A stretch of DNA of 64,000 nucleotides, from NCBI GenBank assembly GCA_029378245.1, contig JARKIF010000015.1:1116001-1180000 (forward strand). The letters are read 5' to 3'. Shown piece after piece: positions 55,731 to 64,000 of this stretch. The notes beneath the pieces were generated by a model. The model had not been told where the DNA came from. It saw only the letters and a program-made list of their open reading frames with translations, and did not search any database. Numbering within the stretch: position 1 is the stretch's first letter; the number at the start of each line of letters is the position of its first letter. The DNA comes from Roridomyces roridus (taxonomy: Eukaryota > Basidiomycota > Agaricomycetes > Agaricales > Mycenaceae). The translations under genes were made by a program, and so were the position numbers.

Positions 55731-57649
55731 TTAGTCGTCATCACAATCCTCCTCTCCCGACGCTCCAGAGCCCTGCTCTCCGTCAGAGTCGCACTCGTCG
55801 TCTTCTTTTTCTTGCTCATCTTCAGAGTGCACTGCGGCTAAAGCATCATCTTCAGAAACATCCCCTTCGGATTCTCCAGAGTCCGGGACCCCCTCCGACG
55901 CATACTCCTCGTCTTCTGCAAATTCTTGGCAAGACTCGTACAGACCCACACGATTTCTATAGCATTCACGTGCGCGGTCTTCAATCTGAATATAAAGTCA
56001 GTATTTCTGTCGCCATTGGAGGTTGAAGGTTGAAGCTTCACCTCTCCAAGGTGAGGGGCAACCGCACCCTCGAGCCCTTTCAACACCACCTCGTCGCAAA
56101 TGAATACACCCGCCGCCATCAATTCATCCACGCCGTTGGGCTTCATGTTCACCTTCCACGAATCTCGGACTCGACCGCTGATCCCAAACTCCGTGATGGT
56201 TGAGGACTGGATACTGCCCAACCGCGCACAGATCATCGACAGAGCCAGGCCGAAGTCCTGGGTAGGGACGACGAGCAACTGGACGTTCGGTAACAAAGCG
56301 CCTTCAGATATCATCGTCACCAGCTCCTCACCTAGCGGAGAGTGTGGGAGGAAGACTTCTTGTGCGAGGTTGCATGCAGCGAGCCAAGGCAGGGGCACCG
56401 GATGCCTGGATGTTCGCCACGGCGCAGCGAAGGGCCAATTCCAGGGACACGTCGGATCGTAAGCTTTGCGGTTGGACCGAGTGATGGACAAACGTCGGAC
56501 AGTCGGTAAAAGCGGGGGAAGTGTCGGAGGTGTGGATGTTCGTGGAAACACGTCGCAGTTGAGGACGAGCTCGAGGAGAGAAGGGAAGGAGACGTGGTGC
56601 AGAAATTGGGCGGCGTCATCCAATATGTTGCAATCCAGTTTCAACCAACATAATGTGGGCATGACAATATCGTGTTGGGGAGCGGGCTGTGTGTCTGAAA
56701 TGAACAGTCCAGCGCGTGCGAGATTTACGCAGAGGGGAAGAATGAAGTTCAGTTCCGTCATCGGCACGTTTCCTTCCCGGATGAACAGTTCAGTCAATTG
56801 ACCCCAAGGTATCGCGAGAGTGTCGAGTTTCATGCGGGGAAAACCTCGCAGACTGACAGAACGCAGGTGGGTCGCAGTGAGAAACACCGTGGTATTCTTC
56901 GCCGCAGAGGCAATACTGTCCGAAAGATTGTCTATGCAAATCTTTTCCAGTCGCTCTAAAGACCCGGGAGGTAACTGTAGGAAAGATCGAATAGATTTCC
57001 ACCGGATAGGGGAGAATTTTAGAGAGCGAATGCGTGGTGCGGATTTGACGAGCGTTTGGAGAATACGAGGATGGTTATTTGTCCAAAGCATCGTCAAATT
57101 CAGAGAACACTGGCCGCCCATGGATAACCAGGTGTCAAGGAGGCTAAAAGCTGGGCCAAAGTTTGAGATTTCGTGATCTGCCTCCCAGAACACGAATCGG
57201 ACGCGCACGTCGCTCCAAAGTTCCTGTGTTCCGAGAACGATGGCGCGCCATCGGACGCACACTTGACAAAGCGCCAAGCGCACTTCCGGACCCGTCTTCA
57301 TCAATACAAAATTGAGGTCCACACCCAGGCTTCCATCGACCGACTGTGTGGCCACACAAGCGATGAAGATTCTGCGAAGAATCTCGACTGGCAGCTCCGG
57401 GATTTTGGCGCCAGATGCCACAATCTGGCGCCCAGTGCTCCGGCTACGTTCCTGTAGAGAGACCATTTCCTGATTGAATCGTTGAAATTCTCCCTCCGCT
57501 GCCAAGATCATAGTCTCGCCGAACGGCTCCACAACGATTCGGCCGCCGATTTGCCCTGGGATGGATGTGTAGGACACAGGTACGATCGGGGGAGGGTACA
57601 ATGAAGAGGGTGTGGGATGGTTCAAGGCAGATCCATGCGTCATTGGCAT
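55731..57649 (-). CDS. F-box/LRR-like family member 4
   Basis: Two exons, 56042-57649 and 55731-55985, with a 56-bp GT/AG intron in phase 0; about 620 residues and no lesion, so this is the best intact member. The F-box-like motif is KIPELPVEILRRIFIACVAT, followed by VRLALCQVCVRWRAIVLGTQ and ELWSDVRVRF. Leu-rich segments follow (RIRSLKFSPIRWKS, LERLEKICIDNL, FPSLLELVLNCDVF, LPNVQLLVVPTQDFG). The last exon starts IEDRARECYRNRVGLY and ends in about 60 mostly Asp/Glu/Ser residues. The same intron position and last-exon start in all four members show common descent. Confidence 0.82.
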
Positions 57650-58196
57650 GGGAGGGCCGAAATCTGTGCAGATGCCAAGTCATTGGCACATCACGCAGAT
57701 TTTTAATGACGGGTCGTACTGTAACTCATTATCGAGAAAACCCACTCGACGACGACGTTCGATGAACAAGAGGAACGGTCAAGCCGAGTCAAGCAGGATG
57801 CGAGCGAATGGACGGGTGTACAACGTCGAAGATGAGAGTAAGAAGCAAGAGGTGTATGCGAGTGTTTCCCCTTGACGTAAAGTTCACACCCGTGTGATCC
57901 GTGCGAGCGGCATCGGTGGTTCAAAACTTGCACTGTTCAACCAATGCACTATTCCCAGTTCACAAAACGTTGGCTGGGAATGTAAATTAGAATAATGACG
58001 AACGACAGTCTGCTTTCGACCTCAAGCTCTTGCAGCATGACCAATGCAGAACGAAATCGAAACTGTGAGTCTCTGGATTCGCCCCCGACAACCATACTAA
58101 TTGGCCTCGCAGCGCTCCGTTGAATGAAACTTGTATGAAAATAATCGAGAAGCTAAGTATAATAGTCAGATTCTACATAGGATATACCCGCAACGC
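57650..58196. other. Intergenic, no gene recognised
   Basis: Contains the promoter side of family member 4 and the 3' flank of the OPT transporter. No repeat or ORF with support. Confidence 0.5.
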
Positions 58197-61100
58197 TCAG
58201 TCTGACAACCGCTTGCAGTAATCGGGGTTTCCCGTGGGATTCTACACAACCAGTCAGTTCGGCGTGTATGAGGGGGAGGGAGGGGAGGGAATAAAACGCA
58301 CGAGGGCCCAGTTGGGGAACGCCGTCGTCTTGCCGCTTCCACCGCCGACAGCGAACGTGTAGACGAAGACCATGATCTGTGGAACGACGAATCAGTTGAA
58401 GAATGGAAGCGGGGCAAAGACGACGACGTACAGCAGTTCCTCCGTCCAACGCAGCAGACATCAAGAAGCTTTACCGCAAGAGTCAGCAGCGAACCCAAAA
58501 AATCAAGACAAAGGAAACGCACTTGTACTTCCGGAACCAAGTGGCACGATACTTGCGGAGGTAGTACTGGGAGAAGATGGCGAGGAGGAAAGAGGTGAAC
58601 ACGCTCGAGTTGATGCCGACGGAGAGGTACCCGAGCTCGGCGGTCAAGACGGGGGTGAAGACATTCTGGAAGCCGAACTTTGGGAAGCGCTTGTGCAGGT
58701 ACCACGTCGGGAAGGGGATGAGGAGACCGACGAGGAGCATGTACGGTACGAACTGGTGTATTATGCGTTAATGGTGGGAAGGGATGTGACGAGACGAAAC
58801 GAAACGAAACTTACCCCATACCGCGTACCGGTAGCGTACAACGGCTTGCCGAGGGCACCCCACGCGATAGCGGCGGTGTTGAACGACTGCACCTGCTGCC
58901 CACTCCAAATGTTGGTACCTTGGACATCGAGTAGGACTTCGCGGTGGGCGTTGATGACGACCTTCATGATGACAAAGTTGAGCAACCCGCCGACGACGGA
59001 GCCGATGACTTGGACGAGGAAGGTCGCGCGCGGGGGTAGCTTCGTGTACTGACCCTGTATTCAATTGATTAATCGTTAGAATGTTGAACGCTGGACGAGC
59101 GAAGAGACGTACAAGCTTGAGATCACCAGTGAGGGCGTAGGCTTGGGTCACCGAGTTGTAGCCGTAGAGGGTGAAGTACATGTTGGCGACTGGCTTGCCA
59201 GGGACAAGCGCAGCGCCGAGCATCTGCATCAAGTCCTGGACAGACGGCGCGTACCCGACGGTCGCATACAACTACAACACCGTCAATTGCCAGACACAAA
59301 CAAACGAAGACGAAACACGCACCGTGCCAATGACGGGGAGCATGATAAAGCCAAAGATGAGCGCAATGAGGGTGGCCCACCCAGGGAGCTGCGAGTGCGC
59401 CCCATACGAGGTTCCCACAGCAACACCAAAGCACACCACGAACACACCCAAGTAGATCCAATTCGACAGCTCGGGGTACTTCTTCATCTTCTCGAAATGA
59501 GGGTCGTCGATGCCCTCACGTCCGGCGCGGATGATCTTCCAGACGTCGCTTGCGTGCCAGAGGAAGAAGTGCGTGATGGCGGCACCGATGTACCTGGTCG
59601 TGTGATCAGTGTGGTGCGCAACGACGGGCAAAAAAGAAAGAACGTACATGGTCCGGGAGATTAGGTAGAGCATCTGAGACGCAGCGTACCACGGCAGACC
59701 CTGCACGGCCAACTTTTCCTCGTTGAGCGAAAAGTCGTCTAGCCATCCATGAGTCAGCAACGACAGGGACGTTGGATGAATTAAAGACGTACCGTTGAGA
59801 ATCAAAAGCTGGTTGTACTCGGTACCGTTTTCGTAGTACAGCAACTGCGTGAGGAAGGGGAAGTTCTGCGCATGCCATACGTTCATCTTGAAACACGCGC
59901 AGAAGGAGATGATGCAGATGACGACGCCGCCGTACAGAGAAAGCTGCGTCGACAAGGGCGTGAACAGAGAACCGATGGCGCTACCGCCAGAGCCGACCTG
60001 CATGATGAATAAGTATGGAGGGGGGAACGAGGAAACGGAACGCACGTAAGCCCAGTCGAAGCAAAGCGAGAAGAGCCCAAGACCCTCGTTACCCGCCGCA
60101 CCACCTACAACGTCGTGAGTACCGACGAAATATATACCGTGTATGGAAGACGAACCAAAGACACGCGTGAACCAAGCACTGTCCTTGTTGGCGAGACAGA
60201 AGATGCTGACGCCCGTGAGGGTAGGCGCGATGTATTCCTAAGATGCTCAACGTCAAAACCGAATAACACATGCATGAATGCCCAGGACAAGACACACCGG
60301 AATCCACTCCCACACGAAGATGGCGACGAGGAGACCCCAGAAGAAGTTGCGGCGCTTCTTCTGTGCCATCATTCCCTCACCTTTGTGCAGTGCCTCGAAG
60401 AGTTGGATTGTGGGCATCGTTTGCGGGTACACGGCATATCTGATAAACACAATCTGAGTCTCCAAATTCAAGAAAGCAGGAACTGAACAACGCACGTCGG
60501 GTATACGAGGAAGATTCTCATCAAACCGGACATCCCAAACCCAATCAGCTGAGAGGAGATGATGGTAAAGATACCAACAGCGATCTCCGTCTGGACGTTG
60601 TAGTACAACTCCTGGGAGGCGAAGACGGAGATGGCGAGCGCAGACGAAGAAGCGGTGGAGGCCATTATAACGACAGCGACGTGCTCTTTGAGGTTGAACC
60701 GGCCGTGGTTCATGAAGCGGAAGAACCAGTTGTCGGACGTGCGCAGGAGGGCGAATTCAGATGGGCCGGGGATGACGACTTCCATGATCTGAAGAGGCGT
60801 AGGTCAATGGGACGAAAGACGGGCGCGGTGGGGACGTACACGACCGAGAACGAAGGCGATGATCTGGATGAAGAGCTGGCTGACGGACACGCTCTGGGGA
60901 CGGAAATACTGTGAAACCGAATAAGCCGATGCACAGACGAGGAGTATTGATTGAGAGACGCACGAAGATCTGCCCAAGCACCGCAGCGAAGCAACTGAGG
61001 CCGAGACCGAGGAAGAACATGCGGAAGGTGTAGACCCTCATCGTCGGATCGTCATCAAGGGAGACGAGACGAATCGCATAGTCGGCGTCCGTCTCTGCGG

Positions 61101-61307
61101 CACGTTGAACGGTGAAAAAATGAACACGGCGTAGCACGCACCAATAGGCCGTTCTTTGCCAGACTCGTCCAAGTCGATCAACCGCGGACCGTCGGCGAAG
61201 ACCTCGCCGACGTCGCCGGTGTCTTCAAGGTCGACCTTCTCGCCAAAGTTGGGATCCTTCTCGTCCAAGACGGAGTTGGAGCGACTCTTCTCGGGGTCAG
61301 CCGCCAT
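58197..61307 (-). CDS. OPT-family oligopeptide transporter
   Basis: About 14 short exons on the - strand from MAADPEKSRSNSVLDEKD (61307) to NPTGNPDYCKRLSD* (58197). The cytosolic N-terminus is acidic; then many membrane segments follow, e.g. FFLGLGLSCFAAVLGQIF, VVIMASTASSSALAISVFAS, FFWGLLVAIFVWEWIP, LYGGVVICIISFCACF, ATLIALIFGFIMLP. Family-typical stretches include VVIPGPSEFALL, EYIAPTLTGVSIFCLANKDS, CFDWAYVGSGGSAIGSLFTP, QYTKLPPRATFLVQVIGS and TAFPNWALNPTGNPDYC. It would import tetra- or pentapeptides or glutathione conjugates with protons at the plasma membrane. Splice sites are GT/AG throughout as far as I traced; I saw no lesion. The nearest gene to its 5' end is the methyltransferase at 63060. 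Confidence 0.88.
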
Positions 61308-63059
61308 GACGGAGAGGGAGAGAGAGAGGATGGGGGCGTCTCGGGATAAGCTCGACTAATCCTTGCTGCTTTTGACGAAATCGTCAGGACCACATGCTTA
61401 TCGCTCCAATTTGATTTGTCGTCCGTGGAGCTGATAACGAGTTTGAAACGAAAAGATAACTGGAACTAGCGCTGCAACATGGCTCAATGGGCATGCCATA
61501 CTAAATCTGAGTTAACAGTTGCTCACATAAATCCAGTAAAAGCAAGCAGCAGCACCCACCAGCGTAAAAAGAACCCTACTCTGGGAGTTGAAACCGTGTG
61601 GATTGATCGGTGATGGGATTAGCCGAGCCGCGACGGCACTCCGATCGTCGCTACAGGCATTCTCAGCCACCTCGAGTCTTGACTGCCGCAAAGGCAGAAG
61701 GCATGTTCTCTGCACAGATTCGAGGCTCTTGACTGCATACCGAGCAGAGCAGAGGCACCAAGTATGCACCTCCCTTCCAAAGATAAGCAATTTCAAAAGG
61801 ACGATGCACACGACCACTAACCACCGCTAATCAGAGCGGTATCTATATCCGCTCGCCAAATTCCGGCCTCCGAGCAAGGAGGCGCTGCGGGCGATCAAAC
61901 TCGGATACACGTGACGACCTGTTCCTGGTTCCTGGCAGACAAGTTGACAACGAACCAAATTTAACTCGAACCTTGCTCAAACCTGCTTTAATCCAACCGG
62001 CGTGGAATTTCCGACAGCGAGCTGGCGGCGACCGCGTCATAAGAGTAAGATGGTCAACCTTGATTGGATGGCAATGTTTCAAGTAAATAGGGGAAGGATG
62101 AGGACGACTACTCACTGGGGTTAAATTGCAACTAAAAAGTAATCGAGGGTCGTGCTACCACAGTGCTAGTAGAAAATTGATCAAAAGAAGATTCACTGAA
62201 CAGGAAACGGGATCCGGATGACTCGAGCACGAACCGAGTACCCTCCACTTCAAGCGCCCTCCGCGCAGGCGATGACTAAGGCCTGCCTCGGAATGCGTCT
62301 GAAGCGGCAGCCGACCGAGTCCCCGAGTCCCACCATTATGCTGGAAAGCAGGGAGGGTTTTGCCAGAAAAATGAACAAAGTTACCCACTGACCGATACAC
62401 CAAGCTGTGTGTTAACGTTCAGACCGAGCCTTTTCGAATCCCGGTGTCGTGCTCTATCGCAGGCAGGGAGACGTAGACACGAACTGCGTGTCTGCGATGC
62501 TGACAGCCACGGTCAATTTTCGCAGGGGCCAGACTGCTGCGCCCTCTGAGGTGTCGCGACTAGATTTGCAATCGTACGGATGGCAGCGGTGGGAGGAGAA
62601 CGGTTCTTCGCAGTCGACAGACAGGGAGCGGCGTCGGACATCGTAGTGGGTGAAAGCAACAAGTTGAAGGTGGGATGACAAGGACAAACACAATGACAGC
62701 CCGCCGAGTGATGTGCCGATGGTCATGTGCCTCATCCACGCGAGCGTGTCAGTATCAACAGGTACAAAGTCGTCCAACATTGAAATGTCTGTCTATGCAA
62801 GATGATTCCTAAGTTGAGGAAATAGGACAGTGGTACTAATTGCATCGTCCTCACCAAGAGAATGATTCTGAATCGTATAATGTATTGCGGTGTCATCATA
62901 ACTCACCTCACCTCTCGGGAGTCCGCTAGTAGTCTCCGCCCACATAAGGACTAATTGCGCCCACGCGGTGACACTGGGCGCGTCTCCATCGGCATCCCGG
63001 TCACATTTAATTTTAAAACAGTATAAAGCTCCCCTCCTTCGTGAGTTTGTTCAACCCAG
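61308..63059. other. Divergent intergenic region between OPT transporter and methyltransferase
   Basis: About 1.75 kb with no supported gene; the small frames inside have no recognisable family. It holds both promoters. A TATA-like box for the methyltransferase is listed separately. Confidence 0.5.
63021..63027 (+). promoter_or_regulatory. TATA-like box upstream of the methyltransferase
   Basis: GTATAAAG about 40 bp before the ATG at 63060, followed by a pyrimidine-rich CTCCCCTCCTTC stretch, a common fungal core promoter layout. Confidence 0.5.
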
Positions 63060-64000
63060 ATGTCCGGCTCCGCAAGCTCCCATGTTGGTGCCGGCGCCTA
63101 CCCACTCCCAGTAAGCCCACTCTTTCAACATCCATGATTCAAGCGCTCAAGGGATGCACACTTTCAGGGCGCGGGGGAAAATCAGACGGAAATGGTTCGG
63201 TACATCTGGTCTCTCTTTCACCGAGGGAAAAGTTGATTCACACGGTGACAGTTTGGACGCAATGCATCACACAGTCCGAAAGTACCTCGGAGGTGGCCTT
63301 TCGTTCATCCCGCTGGAGGACGAGAAGCCGCGGAGAATCCTGGACGTGGGGTGTGGCAGCGGCGCATGGTAAGTGGACGTTCAAGTTGGCCTGGGAAGTA
63401 CTTGTAATGATCGCACGAGAAAATTCAGGGCAATTCAAGCCGCGTTGGAATTCCCGCAAGCCGAGATCATTGCCTTGGATAAAACACCTCTTCCCGCTCG
63501 GTGAGTCGGTTTCGTTTCCCATTCAGAAGCTGACTGAACCACTTGCAAGGACACTTCCCGAAAATCTCCATTTCACCTTGGCAAATCTCCAGGATCCCCT
63601 CCCTTTCGAGAATCAGACCTTCGATGTCGTGCATGCGCGGTTGGTTCTTTGCCATGTAAGTCTTCATCCGGGGCAGATATTTATGCCGGGTTGAACAAAA
63701 CTTGCTCGGCCAAGGTGACCAACGCACGCGAAGTTCTCTCTCGCGTGGCACAACTGGTCAAACCCGGAGGTCTCCTCCTCCTCGAAGACTCCGACGTGAA
63801 AAACCTCTCGGAAACAGGCCAGCCGGCATCGTTGAGAGCGTGCATGTCGAACATGATCGCCGCGTGGGGGAGGCGTGGAGCTGATTTGGAGGTAGGCAGC
63901 AAGTTGAAAGAATTTGTTGAGGAGACGGGGCGGTTTGAGGAGGTGAGAATCAAGAAGGCTCTTTGTGCGTTTGGGGCGCAGAATCCTGGTGAGTTGACCG
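63060..64000 (+). CDS. SAM-dependent methyltransferase, 5' part (truncated by window)
   Basis: Exon 1 is 63060-63110 (MSGSASSHVGAGAYPLP). Later exons are clear: up to 63368, 63429-63500, 63550-63655 and 63715 onward, with GT/AG introns. Class I Rossmann motifs are RRILDVGCGSGAW (SAM-binding loop), EIIALDKTPLP (acidic loop), FDVVHARLVLCH and VKPGGLLLLEDSD. The layout, with LDAMHHTVRKYLGG ahead of motif I, is like fungal methyltransferases of the LaeA-like/secondary-metabolism type. The join between exon 1 and the LDAMHH region (about 63145-63235) does not read in one frame without an extra splice or a one-base change, so that part is uncertain. The gene continues past 64000. Confidence 0.75.

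Noticed and set aside
1..64000. CRISPR arrays, bacterial operons or rRNA genes
   Set aside because: No spaced short repeats of the right form, no Shine-Dalgarno spaced genes and no rRNA-like sequence; intron structure shows a eukaryote.

Overview
The window looks like part of the nuclear genome of a mushroom-forming basidiomycete (Agaricomycetes). Genes are split by many introns of about 45-65 bp with GT/AG ends. Repeats are dominated by chromodomain Ty3/gypsy retrotransposons and hAT-type elements with 8-bp target duplications. The gene set (F-box/LRR-like paralogs, an OPT transporter, an EthD-like protein, a polyketide synthase) also fits. I do not assign a species.

Left half, 1-28115: one old, heavily invaded Ty3/gypsy element on the + strand. 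A 1051-bp sequence at 1-1051 recurs without a difference I could see at 27065-28115, and I read the two as its LTRs (the 5' one runs off the window). Between them lie gag (1637-10104), protease (to 11112), RT/RNase H/integrase (17777-21779), chromodomain (22330-22520) and an extra 3' ORF (24983-26860). Other elements sit inside it: a 3.66-kb hAT-type element with a second TIR element inside; an unclassified 1.76-kb insertion; a complete young Ty3 chromovirus (11113-17771) with a predicted self-priming binding site and a -1 frameshift heptamer; a solo LTR; a TRIM-like element whose 129-bp LTRs each contain a tRNA-like Pol III unit; and a 2.3-kb TIR element. For five of these, removing the insert plus one target-site copy restores an open reading frame, so their boundaries are well supported.

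Middle, 28116-43500: a gene-poor stretch with a hAT transposase relic, then a serine carboxypeptidase with 8 exons, an F-box protein, an EB1 microtubule plus-end protein, two decayed members of an F-box/LRR-like family (- strand), two more hAT-type MITEs, a diverged tandem repeat array and an EthD-like gene.

Right, 43600-64000: a degenerate partially reducing polyketide synthase (KS remnant-AT-DH-MT-KR-ACP-ACP-TE), interrupted by a LINE fragment; two more F-box/LRR-like paralogs with acidic tails (- strand); an OPT oligopeptide transporter (- strand); and the 5' part of a SAM-dependent methyltransferase that runs off the window. EthD, PKS, methyltransferase and transporter could be the remains of a secondary-metabolite locus, but this is inference from proximity only.
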